From contig CALUJA010000007.1 in assembly GCA_944320845.1 (NCBI GenBank), positions 1 through 64,000 on the forward strand: a DNA stretch of 64,000 nucleotides, read 5' to 3'. The notes beneath the pieces were generated by a model. That model searched no databases. It saw nothing but the letters and a program-made list of their open reading frames with translations, and was not told the origin of the DNA. Below, one piece after another: positions 17,541 to 28,166 of this stretch. The stretch comes from an uncultured Phocaeicola sp. Its GTDB lineage: Bacteria; Bacteroidota; Bacteroidia; Bacteroidales; Bacteroidaceae. Position 1 is the first letter of the stretch; each line of letters opens with the position of its first letter. The position numbers and the translations under genes are program-made.

Positions 17541-18287
17541 ATGAAAAAATACGGTCTGATAGGCTATCCGCTCGGACATTCGTTTTCAAGAAACTTCTTC
17601 AATGAAAAGTTCCGCTCCGAAAACATTGATGCCGAATATGTCAATTTCGAGATTCCAACGATTGACGAGTTCCCCCGCATTATCAAATCAACGCCGAATC
17701 TTGCGGGTCTGAACGTGACCATTCCCTACAAAGAAAAGGTCATCGCTTACCTTGACGGACTGGATGATGACGCAGCCGCCATTGGCGCCGTGAATGTCAT
17801 CAAACTAATACATGATGCGAAAAACAAGACAAAACTTGTAGGATACAATTCGGATGTCATTGGATTTACCCGGTCCATCGAGCCGTTGTTGGAGCCCTGC
17901 CACAAAAAGGCACTGATTCTGGGTACCGGAGGGGCTTCCAAAGCCGTAAATCATGGACTAAAACATTTGGGCCTGGAAACACTGTTTGTTTCACGCAGCC
18001 GTCATGATGACAAGACCATTACTTATGATGAGCTCACCCCTCAAATTATGGATGAATACAAAGTCATTGTCAACTGCACTCCGGTAGGTATGTATCCGCA
18101 AGCGGATGTTTGTCCGCCCATACCGTACGAATGCCTGACTTTCCAACACCTGCTCTACGATTTGCTCTACAATCCAGACACCACACTCTTCATGAAGAAG
18201 GGTTCAGACCAAGGAGCCATTGTAAAAAACGGACTCGAAATGCTTCTGCTTCAAGCATTCAGTGCTTGGGAAATCTGGAACCGATGA
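17541..18287 (+). CDS. aroE: Shikimate dehydrogenase
   Basis: This 248-residue enzyme reduces 3-dehydroshikimate to shikimate with NADPH. It begins with KKYGLIGYPLGHSFS (substrate-binding), has GLNVTIPYKEKV with the catalytic Lys (about residue 66), a GTGGASKAV nucleotide-binding loop (about 129-137) and NCTPVGMYP. Its TGA overlaps the ATG of the next gene (ATGA at 18284-18287). It belongs to the menG-aroE-hydrolase group. Confidence 0.95.
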   Translation: MKKYGLIGYPLGHSFSRNFFNEKFRSENIDAEYVNFEIPTIDEFPRIIKSTPNLAGLNVTIPYKEKVIAYLDGLDDDAAAIGAVNVIKLIHDAKNKTKLVGYNSDVIGFTRSIEPLLEPCHKKALILGTGGASKAVNHGLKHLGLETLFVSRSRHDDKTITYDELTPQIMDEYKVIVNCTPVGMYPQADVCPPIPYECLTFQHLLYDLLYNPDTTLFMKKGSDQGAIVKNGLEMLLLQAFSAWEIWNR

Positions 18288-19240
18288 TTCGTATGAAAAA
18301 GAAGATTATTCTCTGCACCTGCATTATCATACTGACTGTTGCCGGCGGGATTACAGGAGGCAGTCTATACATGCTTGATTACTCTTTATGCCCCGAAAAC
18401 CGTGGAAAGGATATGGAAGGCTCGTTAGAGTATATGCGCGAAATGTACCCACACATTGTTCCATGGATTGACAGCATCAAGAGTGAGGGAGCATTACGCG
18501 ACACTTTCATCACCTCTCCCGACGGCATACGCCTGCATGCCTTCTACGTACGGGCTTCACATCCACGGAAAGAAACGGCAGTCATCATCCACGGATATAC
18601 GGACAACGCCATACGCATGTTCCATATCGGGTATATGTACAACCGTTTTCTCGACTGCAATATTCTCCTGCCCGATTTAAGATACACCGGCTTAAGTGGA
18701 GGGAATGCCATTCAAATGGGATGGCTTGACCGAAAAGATGTCATGCAGTGGATTAATGCCGCCCCTGCCATTTTTGGCGATTCACTGCAAATAGCCGTTC
18801 ACGGCATCTCTATGGGAGCTGCGACCACCATGATGGTATCGGGTGAACAGCTGCCTCCTTACGTACGCTGCTTTGTCGAGGATTGCGGCTATACCTCCGT
18901 ATGGGACCAGTTCAAGAAAGAGCTGAAAGAACAGTTCGGCCTTCCACCCTTCCCGATGCTTTACACGGCCAGCCGGTTCTGCCGATGGAAATACGGATGG
19001 AACTTTCAGGAGGCCTCCGCAGAAAGACAGGTGGCAAAATGTGACAGGCCCATGCTTTTCATCCACGGAGACAAGGATGACTTCGTCCCGACATGGATGG
19101 TATACAGGGTATACAAAGCCAAGCCTGAGCCCAAATCCCTATGGATTGTTCCCGGAGCCGGGCATGCCACCTCTTACCTCATCTATCCGGAAGAATACAC
19201 GGAAAGGGTCAAGCTTTTCATCTCGCAGTATCTTTTCTGA
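18284..19240 (+). CDS. Membrane-anchored alpha/beta hydrolase
   Basis: This 318-residue serine hydrolase has one N-terminal transmembrane segment or signal anchor (about residues 4-24), so the enzyme domain is probably periplasmic. The oxyanion strand is VIIHGYTDN, the nucleophile elbow is GISMG, and the acid and base lie in HGDKDDFVP and PGAGHATSY. The open frame extends to 18110 inside aroE, but the ATG at 18284, overlapping the aroE stop, is the natural start; MKKK at 18293 is an alternative. The substrate is unknown (esterase or peptidase of the S9/S15-like group). Its 3' end overlaps the convergent RND gene by 23 nt. Confidence 0.82.
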   Translation: MIRMKKKIILCTCIIILTVAGGITGGSLYMLDYSLCPENRGKDMEGSLEYMREMYPHIVPWIDSIKSEGALRDTFITSPDGIRLHAFYVRASHPRKETAVIIHGYTDNAIRMFHIGYMYNRFLDCNILLPDLRYTGLSGGNAIQMGWLDRKDVMQWINAAPAIFGDSLQIAVHGISMGAATTMMVSGEQLPPYVRCFVEDCGYTSVWDQFKKELKEQFGLPPFPMLYTASRFCRWKYGWNFQEASAERQVAKCDRPMLFIHGDKDDFVPTWMVYRVYKAKPEPKSLWIVPGAGHATSYLIYPEEYTERVKLFISQYLF

Positions 19241-22200
19241 CTTTCCCAAGCGAGAATACCGGAAGATAGAAGAAGATTCCTGCAAGCGACATCGCCAGGC
19301 CGCCAATGGTTCCTGCCGCAAGCGGGAACCAGAACCCTTCCTTCTCCTCACCCACCATAAAGGGAATGAATCCCAATATCGTGGAGACGACGGTAAGGAA
19401 TATCGGAATTATCTTCACATTCCAGGCCTTCGTGTAGGCACGACGGGATTCCAGCCGCGGATAGCGGCGGCGAATCGCGTTGTATTCATTCAGGATATAG
19501 ATGCTGGCATTCACCGTAATCCCGCACAGCAGGACAAACGAGGCGAACCCGCCCTGGTCAAAGTTCAGGCCGAACATATAGAAGGTAAGAAACACACCTA
19601 TATAAGATATGGGTATCACGAAGACAATGGCGAGCGGCTGCTTGAGGGAGTTGAACAGAATGGCCGAAATGAAGAAGATGATGGCAATCACAATCAGCAG
19701 CAGGGCATACCGGGCCGAGTTGTCCTCACGCCAGTTCCAATAGTAATCCTGAATCTCCGCCGTATATCCCATCGGCAGGCGTTTCCTTATTTCCTCCACA
19801 TCCTTCTTCAGCAGCTTGCGCCCCTGCTCCGTAGAGCCGATATACTCGTATTGCAGGCACAGCACATACTGCTGGTTTTCCTTCGCCACTTTTCTGGAGG
19901 CCTGCCCCTTTTCCACCGTTGCCAGGTCTGAGAGCTTGTACTGCTTCCCGTCCACGGCAAAGGGAACCTCCATCAGACTCCACACATCATACTCCGCACT
20001 CTGCGATGAGGAAAGGCGGAGATACTCAAGCCTGTCCTCATATACCACGGAGCCTACCGCCTGATTCTGCATGAAGACAGGCTGCAGCACCGCAAACAGG
20101 GCTTCCGCCGTCAGGCCTTCTTTGGCCATACGCTCTTTGTCAAACTGCAGGAAAAACTCGGTATAGTCATCTTTCCAGTATGAAAACTCAGAACCGACCG
20201 TCACTTCCTTGATGCGGCGGTGGGAAAGCAGCAGCTTCTTCATCTCGTCCGCCCAATAGGACAGCTCGTCATAGTTGTAGCCGTACATCTTCACCTGAAA
20301 GCTTCCGGCCGACTCGCGCACATCATTGCTGAAGCCCTGGTCCTGCAGGCCGTATACGCTCCAGCTTCCCCCGCCGAGCGTCAGTGCCTTGCTCACGATA
20401 TTCGATTTCAATATATAAGGGAATCCGCTGCGCTGATGTTCCTTCTTGAAGAATATCTGGATATAGGCGTGACGGGCATCATAGACGGATGTCTGATACT
20501 GGCGGATTTCACTGAATCCGCTCAGATACGCTTCCATTTTCTTCACCAGCGTATTCATCTGTTCAAGCGTGCTCCCGTTGGGCAGGGTCGCGTTTACCGA
20601 AAGCACCACCTCTTCTTCCCCTCTTCCGAAATAGCTTCCGTTGTACACCTTCTCGACAAACAGGCGCAGTGCGCCTCCCAACACCTTGTCGAGCACCGGC
20701 TTCACATCCTCCCGATAGGTGGAATTGTCAAATATCCTGTTGTAGACCTCAGCCCATCCGCCTTTCTCCTCCGCCCTTTCAATCTTCTCCGGCAGCATGA
20801 ATACCGGAAGGCCGAACGCCAGCAGCAGGACAATGCACGCCGCGACGCGGTAACGGCACAGTCCGCCTATCATCAGACGGTAGAAACGGGTGAAACGGAC
20901 CGTCCACCGCTTCAGCCGCAAACGGGCACGACGGGGTGACGGGCGCCGCAGACGAATCTTCTCTATCAGAGGGGGGACGAAGAAAAGGGCCACAAACAGG
21001 GATACGGCCAGATTGATGATGACGACCGCCGCAAAATCCTGCAGGTTGAGCCGCACCTTCTCGTCAAGGAAAAAGATGATGACCAATGCCCCGATGGTAG
21101 TCAGGGTTGCGGCCAATATGGACATGAACGCCTTCAGGTTGCGCCGCCGCAGGATATGGTCGGTCATCACAATCGTGTTGTCTATCACCAGATTCAGCGA
21201 AATGGTAATGCCGGCCAATGAATACAGCTGGATTTCCAGTCCGAAAAGATAATAGAATATGAAGGCCACTGCCATATTCACCGACAGACTGAGCACTATC
21301 AGCAGCAGATAGCGCAGGTTGCGGGTAATCAACGCGACAAACAGCAGCAGGATAAGCACGGTCATCCCCGTGCGGAAATAGTTTGTATCCAGTTCCTTGC
21401 TGATGTATTCCGTGGCATCATAGCTGGTATGCACCTCATATCCCGCCGGCATCCCGCGCTGCACCCCGGCCATCACCTCCCTGATACGCTCTGCCAGCAC
21501 CAGCTGGTTTGCCGTCTCTTCGGCGGTAACCGACAGGTAGACCGAATTCAGCCCGTTGATCCGGAAGTATCCGGAAGGCTCTTCCTCCTGATGTGTCACC
21601 TTTACCAGCTTGCTGAGCGGCACGGCGGCACCGTCCTTGCCGCTTACCCAGACGGCAGAGGGGTCGAAGCCCCCTTCCTTTCCCTCAGACATACGGACAA
21701 CCCTTATCCATTCCCCGTCCCTGTCCGTCTGGCATACGCCCAAAAATTCTTTTCCATAGCACTCCGCGATTGCCCGGCCGATATCATCCGCCGATATGCC
21801 CGCGGCCGAAAGCCGGTCATTGTCATAGACCAGTTTCCATTCCATCGGAGTAGCCCCGCTCAACTCCACCTTATAGATTCCCTTTATCTGCGCCAGCACC
21901 GGCTTTATCTTCTCTTCTCCATAGCGTTGGATTACGATGGGAGTGGCGGGCGCATTAAGCGTATAGGTCATGAACGGGCGTGCCGAGCGGTCGTCGGAAC
22001 GCTGCGCGGATATCTGGGGATAGCTCACTCCCTCCGGCAGCTGCGACCATAGCTGGCGGATGAGCGTGGAAATCTCAAAGCGCGTCATGTCGATATCCGC
22101 ATACTTGTCCAGCTCAATCTCCACCGTCCCGCTGCCGTTGTCGGAGGTTGAATAGATGTTACGGATTCCTCCCACGCGCGAAAGCATCCCTTCGAGGCGG

Positions 22201-22400
22201 CTTGTCACCTCCGACTCTATCACCTGGGCCGGATTTCCCGGCATGGAAAACGAGACCGTAAGCCGGGGAAGCGCGTGTGAAGGCGACAGCTTGACCGGCA
22301 GCAGCGGAGCCAGCGACAGCCCCACCAATGACAGGCAGACAAATGTCACAATCAGCGTGAACGATGAAAATGTCTTCGTATCCTTGTCCCTCCGCATCAT
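19218..22400 (-). CDS. RND efflux permease 1
   Basis: This 1060-residue inner-membrane transporter of the RND superfamily has two repeats of a transmembrane helix, a large periplasmic porter domain and five or six helices. The N-terminal SFTLIVTFVCLSLVGL helix, FSMPGNPAQVIESEVTSRLEG, the TM4 segment GITISLNLVIDNTIVMTD and a matching second-half helix cluster identify it. TM4 has a single Asp followed by Asn where AcrB has Asp-Asp, so proton relay differs from AcrB. It is last in the MFP-RND-TolC-RND operon, overlapping the tolC-like gene by 4 nt. Confidence 0.88.
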   Translation of the reverse strand: MMRRDKDTKTFSSFTLIVTFVCLSLVGLSLAPLLPVKLSPSHALPRLTVSFSMPGNPAQVIESEVTSRLEGMLSRVGGIRNIYSTSDNGSGTVEIELDKYADIDMTRFEISTLIRQLWSQLPEGVSYPQISAQRSDDRSARPFMTYTLNAPATPIVIQRYGEEKIKPVLAQIKGIYKVELSGATPMEWKLVYDNDRLSAAGISADDIGRAIAECYGKEFLGVCQTDRDGEWIRVVRMSEGKEGGFDPSAVWVSGKDGAAVPLSKLVKVTHQEEEPSGYFRINGLNSVYLSVTAEETANQLVLAERIREVMAGVQRGMPAGYEVHTSYDATEYISKELDTNYFRTGMTVLILLLFVALITRNLRYLLLIVLSLSVNMAVAFIFYYLFGLEIQLYSLAGITISLNLVIDNTIVMTDHILRRRNLKAFMSILAATLTTIGALVIIFFLDEKVRLNLQDFAAVVIINLAVSLFVALFFVPPLIEKIRLRRPSPRRARLRLKRWTVRFTRFYRLMIGGLCRYRVAACIVLLLAFGLPVFMLPEKIERAEEKGGWAEVYNRIFDNSTYREDVKPVLDKVLGGALRLFVEKVYNGSYFGRGEEEVVLSVNATLPNGSTLEQMNTLVKKMEAYLSGFSEIRQYQTSVYDARHAYIQIFFKKEHQRSGFPYILKSNIVSKALTLGGGSWSVYGLQDQGFSNDVRESAGSFQVKMYGYNYDELSYWADEMKKLLLSHRRIKEVTVGSEFSYWKDDYTEFFLQFDKERMAKEGLTAEALFAVLQPVFMQNQAVGSVVYEDRLEYLRLSSSQSAEYDVWSLMEVPFAVDGKQYKLSDLATVEKGQASRKVAKENQQYVLCLQYEYIGSTEQGRKLLKKDVEEIRKRLPMGYTAEIQDYYWNWREDNSARYALLLIVIAIIFFISAILFNSLKQPLAIVFVIPISYIGVFLTFYMFGLNFDQGGFASFVLLCGITVNASIYILNEYNAIRRRYPRLESRRAYTKAWNVKIIPIFLTVVSTILGFIPFMVGEEKEGFWFPLAAGTIGGLAMSLAGIFFYLPVFSLGKVRKDTAR

Positions 22401-23890
22401 CTGTAGGTTCCCCGGTTAAAGTCAAAACGGTCGGCCAGCGAAAGGCCGGTTTCAAAGTCATGCAGCGTCAGCTTGCGTATCTTGTAATAGTTCAGCCAGT
22501 AGTTCTGCAACGCCTCTATATAGTTCTTCTGGGCCTCCTGCTGCCTGTTGAGCGAGAGAGTCAGGCTGTTGATGTCCGCCTGGCCGATGATGAAGCGCCG
22601 GCGTGTCTGGTCATACGCCAGTTCGGCAAGCTCCAGCGCCTCCTCGGCACTGTCCACCAGATCCTGCTGCACATTGAAGTCGCTCACCGTCATCACCACA
22701 TCCTCCTCCAGGCTTATCTCTTCCTGCCGCGCGGCTATCTTCACCACGTTCAGATTGTTCCTTGCCATGTTGTACTTGCCTTTCCTTACCCCCCAGTCGA
22801 CCAGCGGAATGGAGACGCTGACCGACACCAGATCCTGCTGCAGCAGGTCCCGGTATGCCGAACGGAGGTTGCCCGCCACCTGATTGAAGCCCACACTGGC
22901 GTTGAAGCTGGCATTGAACCGAGACTCCTTCCTTGTCTTGTCCACATCACGCTCAGCCTCCAGCACGTTCTGCCTCTGCTCCAGATAGGTCGGATTGTTC
23001 TCCCTTGCCCGTGCCAAAGCGTCATCCGCCATAATCTCCACATGGCGCGGACGGGCAGGCAGCACCAGTTCGAGGCGGGTGTCCTTGTCCAGATTCAGGA
23101 AAGTGGCCAGCGCAGACATCGCCCGCTTCAGCGAAATCTCCGCATTGCGGAATGTATTGCGGGCATTCACACGGTCCAGTTTCAGCGTCAGCAGGTCGGC
23201 CTGCGAAATGGCTGCTATCTTGTGGCGCTGCACCCCGATGGCATAAAGCGTATCCGTGCTTGCCAGATTGTCTTCGGCCAGCTTATAGTCCGCCTGTGCC
23301 ATTGCCAGTTCAAAGAAATAGTTTACGGCCTCCTCGGAAACCTCTTCCGTATTATAGATGAACTGCTTCTTCGCCTTCTCAAACTTCAGGGGCTCTATCT
23401 TTCTGTCCCACCGGAAAGCATTGTATCCCAACAGGTCCTGCTGATAGCCGATGCGGAAAGGCACCGTAGAGAACTGCGTAGACTTGGTATCGCCGAAGTT
23501 GCGCATGAAATCAAGCTCCGTATCCACATAGAATGTACCGCCCAGCCAGTCGAAGTTCTGCGCAAGGCTGAGCCCGCCCATAGCACTGAACATCTGCTGC
23601 TCGCGGTATACGTCCACATTCTGCTCCGAATCATAGCGCTGCGTAATGTAGCGGTAATATTGGGCAGGCGTAAGATTCAGCGTAAGACTGGGCAGACGGT
23701 TTGCCTTATAGGTACGGTATTCCCAGTATCCCGAAAGATACATGTTCTGATACCGGAACGCCGACAGTGAACTGTCGTTCGCTATCTCAATGGCATCCTG
23801 CAGACTGAGCCGCAATGTGCCCTGAGCCTTCATTCCCGTCACTGCACACAGCAGCAACAGCAGGCATATATCAAGACTTCTTCCTTTCAT
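22397..23890 (-). CDS. TolC-family outer-membrane efflux protein
   Basis: This 497-residue protein has a Sec signal peptide (cleavage probably after residue 22, MKA-QG) and then two repeats of long coiled-coil helices typical of TolC/OEP proteins. It forms the outer-membrane exit duct for the adjacent RND pumps. It is translated between the two RND genes with overlaps of 20 nt (upstream) and 4 nt (downstream), so all are one operon. Confidence 0.88.
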   Translation of the reverse strand: MKGRSLDICLLLLLCAVTGMKAQGTLRLSLQDAIEIANDSSLSAFRYQNMYLSGYWEYRTYKANRLPSLTLNLTPAQYYRYITQRYDSEQNVDVYREQQMFSAMGGLSLAQNFDWLGGTFYVDTELDFMRNFGDTKSTQFSTVPFRIGYQQDLLGYNAFRWDRKIEPLKFEKAKKQFIYNTEEVSEEAVNYFFELAMAQADYKLAEDNLASTDTLYAIGVQRHKIAAISQADLLTLKLDRVNARNTFRNAEISLKRAMSALATFLNLDKDTRLELVLPARPRHVEIMADDALARARENNPTYLEQRQNVLEAERDVDKTRKESRFNASFNASVGFNQVAGNLRSAYRDLLQQDLVSVSVSIPLVDWGVRKGKYNMARNNLNVVKIAARQEEISLEEDVVMTVSDFNVQQDLVDSAEEALELAELAYDQTRRRFIIGQADINSLTLSLNRQQEAQKNYIEALQNYWLNYYKIRKLTLHDFETGLSLADRFDFNRGTYR

Positions 23891-26800
23891 ATTCCTTTTT
23901 ATAAACGAACCAATAAATCAACGGTACAATGAACAGACTGATTATCACCCCCACTGTCATGGCTCCGATCATGGCAATGGACAGCGGACGCTGCAGTTCC
24001 GACCCGATATCCGAAGTGAAAAGCAGCGGAACCATCGCGAATACGGTGGTGAGCGTGGTCATGACAATGGCGCGCAGCCGCCGTATTCCCGCCGTATGGA
24101 TGGCCTCGAAAAGGGGCATCCCCTCCTTGCGCAGCTCATTGATGCTGTCAATCTTCAGTATGGAGTCATTCACCACCACGCCGCACGACACGATAATCCC
24201 GATAGCCGACATCAGGTTGAGCGTATGTCCGGTCGCCCACAGGCAGAGCAGGGCAAAGGCCGTATCCATCGGTATCTCCGACAGCACAATCAGCGGCTGC
24301 AGGAAACTTTCAAACTGCGCGCACAGGATGAAATACATGAGCAGCACGGATATCAGCAGGATAACGGTCAGTTCGCCCATCATCTTCCGGTTGGAAAAGA
24401 AGCTTCCGCCGAAAGAGACGTCCCACTTACCCGACCCGCGCACGGCCTCCTGCACCTTTTCCATCAGCTCCGGAGCGTCCTTCACGTCATAGAAGCTGAG
24501 AGGGATATACTCGCCGTTACGCCCGGCAGTAATGGTCTTCAGGTCTTCATCCGGCACGACAGACACCAGTTCCCTGAGCGGCACAGACACCTTCTTTCCG
24601 TCCGCGTCCGGCTGGCTTTCCACCAGGGTCTCTGCCAATACACGGGACACCGTGGTTTCACCGCCGGCTATCACAACGGGCAGGCGCTGCTGGTAGGAAC
24701 GCAAGGTGGAAGCCTCGTTTTCCTTGAACGCCGTGCGCAGAACCCTCGCCACTTCGTCATAGCTTACACGGTAGACGAGCAGCCTGTTGCGGTCTATCAC
24801 CAGATTAAGCTGGCTGCGGAATGAAACCCCCTCCGGATAGATGCCTGCGGACTCCGCTATCCGCCTTTCCAGTTCTTTCAACTCCTGCGGCTGCGGTGCG
24901 GAAGTCTTGTCTGCAGACTGAAGCTGCGCCACCACATCCGCTTCGCCCGTCACGAAAAGCTTTTCAAATATTGTCACCGGAGGTGAAAACGTAACCACTG
25001 CGGCAGGATATCGCCGGCGGAACAGTTCTTCCAGATGCTTCTGGAGCGGCGCTATATCCGAAGGGCCGGCTGTCTTGAAATAGAGTTCCGCCTCGTCCGC
25101 GGAAAGTCCCTGACCGGCATCCAGCACATAGTCCTGCATCCCGACATATGCCGTATGCTCCACCGCCATACTGTCCGTCTCCTGCATCAGCCGGTTCACC
25201 CGGCGCGTATTTTCATCCACATGTATGTTCTCGTTCCATTCCACCTTCACCAGCAGTTCGTTCTGGTCTATCGCAGGCATGCGCTCCTTGTCGAGCACCG
25301 TGAACAGGACCACACACAGCGGAATGGTAAGCAGCCCAAGCGCAAGACTTATTCTTTTATGAGAGAATGTCCACCGGATTCCGGCATCATAGAAACGGTC
25401 CAGCCAGTCCGTCTTCAATACCTCCTTGAAATTCCGGGTGAACCAGTTGTGCCTGCGTACCGCAATCCGGTAGAACAGCAGGTAGAGCACGGGAAGCAGC
25501 ATGATGCCCGTAAAATACGAGACCGTCAGGCCCGAAGTGATGGAGAACGCCTGGTCCATAAAGATGGCGCCCGCAATGCCGCTCATGAATATCAGCGGAA
25601 CGAACACCGCTATGGTGGTAAGCGACGAGCTGAGCATCGGGGTAATCATCTCCGAAGTGCCTGCCACGGCCGCCCGCCTGAGCGAATACCCCCGCTCCCT
25701 GTACTGCGAGACATTCTCCGTCACGATAATGGCGTTGTCTATCATCATTCCCACCGCCAGTATAAGTCCGGACAGCGAGATGACGTTCAGGGATATCCCG
25801 CAAAGGTAAAAGAAGAAGAAGGTAATCACCACCGATACAACCATCGTAATGCCGATGACAAGCGGCGAACGCACATCGCCGATGAACAGTACCGCCACGA
25901 TGAATATCAGCAGAAAGCCGAGCGTGAAGTTCTGCTGGAGGTTCGATATGGTATAGTCGAGCAGTTCCGTCTGGTTACGGCTCACGGTAAAGTCAATGTC
26001 CGGATAGATGGAGGCAAAATAGCCGGTCGTCCTGCTCAGCTCCCTCTTCAGATTGTCCATGTTCTCCTCCGACTGCTTGATGATGGCAAGCGTCACCGCC
26101 CGTTTCCCTCCGGCAAGGGAGCGTCCGTTCTCTCGCTGCGGCACCAGACGCACCCTGCATACATCCCTCAGCTGCAGAATCCGGCCGTCCTTGCGCAGAT
26201 AAATGCGCTCCACATCTTCCGGCGTGCGCAACAGCGAGGCGATGCGTATGTTGTATTCGTAATAGCCGTCTCTCACCAGCATGCTTCCCGGCTCCACATT
26301 GTTTGCGGCAAGGGCCGCCTCAAGGTCGGATACCGTCAGGCCGATGCCCGCCATCCTTTCCACATCGGGAATAAGCTGGAGCATCTGTCCGGGCACCCCC
26401 GTAATGTCGGCCATCGCCACCTGCGGCAGCTGCTCGATGCGCCTTCTCACCACATTTTCCGCCAGTCCGCACATCTCCAAGAACGCCTGCCCGTCCGTCT
26501 CCTCATACGGACGGTCGGACTTGAGCGTCATGTTCAGATAGAACACAGGAATGTCCGTAGCGCTCGCCTTGATTGCCTTGGGCCTCACCGCATCGCGGGG
26601 CAGGGCGCTCATGGCGGCGTCAATCTTCTCGTTCACCTCGATAAAGGCCAGGTCGGTATCCGTACCGAACTCGAAAGAGAGGCGGATGACACCCGAACCG
26701 TCACGCGTTTCGCTGCGCATCTCCGTCAGGCCCGACACCTGCAGCAGGGCACGCCTTACCGGAGCCACCATCGTGTTCTCCAGCTCACGTGCGGAAACGT

Positions 26801-26951
26801 TGTCTCCCGTTACCTGAACGGTTATCTGGGGGATGTCAATGTCCGGCAGGAGCGACACGGGCAGAGAAAAATAAGTGACCAGTCCCACTATGAAGCAGGC
26901 CGTGAATGCCATCAGCACGGCAATGGGACGCTGTATAAGAAATTTTACCAT
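23871..26951 (-). CDS. RND efflux permease 2
   Basis: This 1026-residue RND transporter begins MVKFLIQRPIAVLMAF, the classical RND N-terminus, followed by PVSLLPDIDIPQITV, and has TM4 GLILAVGMMIDNAIIVTENV (again Asp-Asn, not Asp-Asp). Length and two-fold repeat fit a complete pump subunit. It is the second gene of the operon, 111 nt after the membrane fusion protein, and the operon also carries a second RND. The two could form a hetero-oligomeric pump as MdtB/MdtC do, or two pumps sharing one adaptor (inference). Confidence 0.9.
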   Translation of the reverse strand: MVKFLIQRPIAVLMAFTACFIVGLVTYFSLPVSLLPDIDIPQITVQVTGDNVSARELENTMVAPVRRALLQVSGLTEMRSETRDGSGVIRLSFEFGTDTDLAFIEVNEKIDAAMSALPRDAVRPKAIKASATDIPVFYLNMTLKSDRPYEETDGQAFLEMCGLAENVVRRRIEQLPQVAMADITGVPGQMLQLIPDVERMAGIGLTVSDLEAALAANNVEPGSMLVRDGYYEYNIRIASLLRTPEDVERIYLRKDGRILQLRDVCRVRLVPQRENGRSLAGGKRAVTLAIIKQSEENMDNLKRELSRTTGYFASIYPDIDFTVSRNQTELLDYTISNLQQNFTLGFLLIFIVAVLFIGDVRSPLVIGITMVVSVVITFFFFYLCGISLNVISLSGLILAVGMMIDNAIIVTENVSQYRERGYSLRRAAVAGTSEMITPMLSSSLTTIAVFVPLIFMSGIAGAIFMDQAFSITSGLTVSYFTGIMLLPVLYLLFYRIAVRRHNWFTRNFKEVLKTDWLDRFYDAGIRWTFSHKRISLALGLLTIPLCVVLFTVLDKERMPAIDQNELLVKVEWNENIHVDENTRRVNRLMQETDSMAVEHTAYVGMQDYVLDAGQGLSADEAELYFKTAGPSDIAPLQKHLEELFRRRYPAAVVTFSPPVTIFEKLFVTGEADVVAQLQSADKTSAPQPQELKELERRIAESAGIYPEGVSFRSQLNLVIDRNRLLVYRVSYDEVARVLRTAFKENEASTLRSYQQRLPVVIAGGETTVSRVLAETLVESQPDADGKKVSVPLRELVSVVPDEDLKTITAGRNGEYIPLSFYDVKDAPELMEKVQEAVRGSGKWDVSFGGSFFSNRKMMGELTVILLISVLLMYFILCAQFESFLQPLIVLSEIPMDTAFALLCLWATGHTLNLMSAIGIIVSCGVVVNDSILKIDSINELRKEGMPLFEAIHTAGIRRLRAIVMTTLTTVFAMVPLLFTSDIGSELQRPLSIAMIGAMTVGVIISLFIVPLIYWFVYKKEYERKKS

Positions 26952-27062
26952 CTTCTTGATTCAGTCATTACAGATTACTGTCAGGTCTGACGACCACAAT
27001 ACAGGCGGCGGCAACCGGTTGTCTGTACGGTTGCGAGGCACCATATATGTCGCGCTTTCCCA

Positions 27063-28148
27063 TTACTTGCCACTCCCTACGACCTTGACCGGAGTTTCGT
27101 GCGCCAGATTCACGTTGCCTGAAGTTATCACCTGCACGCCTTCCTTCATGCCTTCGCCCGACACGGTATACTCCGTCATGTTCTCCAGTCCCGTCTGCAC
27201 ATAGTTCCACATGGCCTTGCCGTCCTGCAGGGTAAACACCACCTGCTTGCCGGAGCGCAGCACCACAGCCGTCTTCGGTATGACGAACTGGCCGGCCACC
27301 GAACGCTTCACGTTCACCCGCACGTTCATTCCGTCAAACAGGCGGGCGTTTCCGTCCACCTGCGCCTTGACAGCCACCATACCGTTCTCGTCCACCAGCG
27401 GGTTGATTTCCGTAATCCGTCCCCGGCAGGGAGCAGCCGCAGCGGCATAAGGCGTCACGTCTACCCGGTCACCCCGCCGGACAAGCGGAAGCTCGCTTTC
27501 GAGCACGGCAAATTCCACCTCCATGCCGGCGGTGGATATTACCCGGCAGAAAGGCTTCGACGCGTCAGGCAGATTATACCGCTTGCCGAACAGGTTCGCC
27601 ACCACTCCGTCGAAAGGAGCGGTGAGCGTGGCATGCTCCAGGTCATATTGCGCCAGGTCGTAGGCCGCCTTGCTCTGCCCGTAACCGCTCTTCACCCGGG
27701 CGAGCTGCATCACATCGGCAGGCACGGAGGCCTGATTGTCCGGCGCATAGCCCTGACCTATCAGCACATCCTTCATTTCAAGTTCCGACCTGGCAAGCGC
27801 ATCGCGTGCCTGTTCAAGCTTGTTTTCAAGCGTAAACAGGTCGAGTTCGGCTATCTTCTGCCCCTTGCTGACACGGTCGCCGTTTCTTGCATAGATTTCG
27901 GCTACGGGTTCGGTGGCGGTGCGAAAGGCAAGGTCGGCATATTCCTGCGCCTCCACCTTTCCGTTGCTCACCAGTTCGTGGTCAAAGACCGAACGCTTCA
28001 GCGTCATCACCGTCACTTCGTTGGCCGAAGCCGGCAGCACGGTCTCCACCCCCTCCTTTTCCACGGCCTCCTGCCCGCCGCCGCAGGAAGCGGCCGACGC
28101 CGCCACAAGCAGGGCCGCCATATATCCCAATGAATGTATGTTCTTCAT
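27063..28148 (-). CDS. RND periplasmic adaptor (membrane fusion lipoprotein)
   Basis: This 361-residue lipoprotein has signal peptide and lipobox SAASC. It has the barrel-sandwich-hybrid domain split around a short hairpin (TEPVAEIYARNGDRVSKGQ and TLTAPFDGVVANL), then the beta-barrel and membrane-proximal domains. It connects the RND permeases to the TolC-like channel. The frame is open to 28205, but MKNIHSLGY at 28148 begins the signal peptide and follows a promoter box at 28167-28174. It is the first gene of the efflux operon and 40 nt downstream of the O-antigen-ligase-like gene. Confidence 0.9.
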   Translation of the reverse strand: MKNIHSLGYMAALLVAASAASCGGGQEAVEKEGVETVLPASANEVTVMTLKRSVFDHELVSNGKVEAQEYADLAFRTATEPVAEIYARNGDRVSKGQKIAELDLFTLENKLEQARDALARSELEMKDVLIGQGYAPDNQASVPADVMQLARVKSGYGQSKAAYDLAQYDLEHATLTAPFDGVVANLFGKRYNLPDASKPFCRVISTAGMEVEFAVLESELPLVRRGDRVDVTPYAAAAAPCRGRITEINPLVDENGMVAVKAQVDGNARLFDGMNVRVNVKRSVAGQFVIPKTAVVLRSGKQVVFTLQDGKAMWNYVQTGLENMTEYTVSGEGMKEGVQVITSGNVNLAHETPVKVVGSGK

Positions 28149-28166
28149 AGTCGGTTCTTTTTGATG

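Noticed and set aside
25035-26990. A 651-codon open frame on the plus strand opposite RND permease 2
   Set aside because: The minus strand carries an unambiguous RND gene; the long antisense frame follows from its codon use and has low-complexity basic composition.
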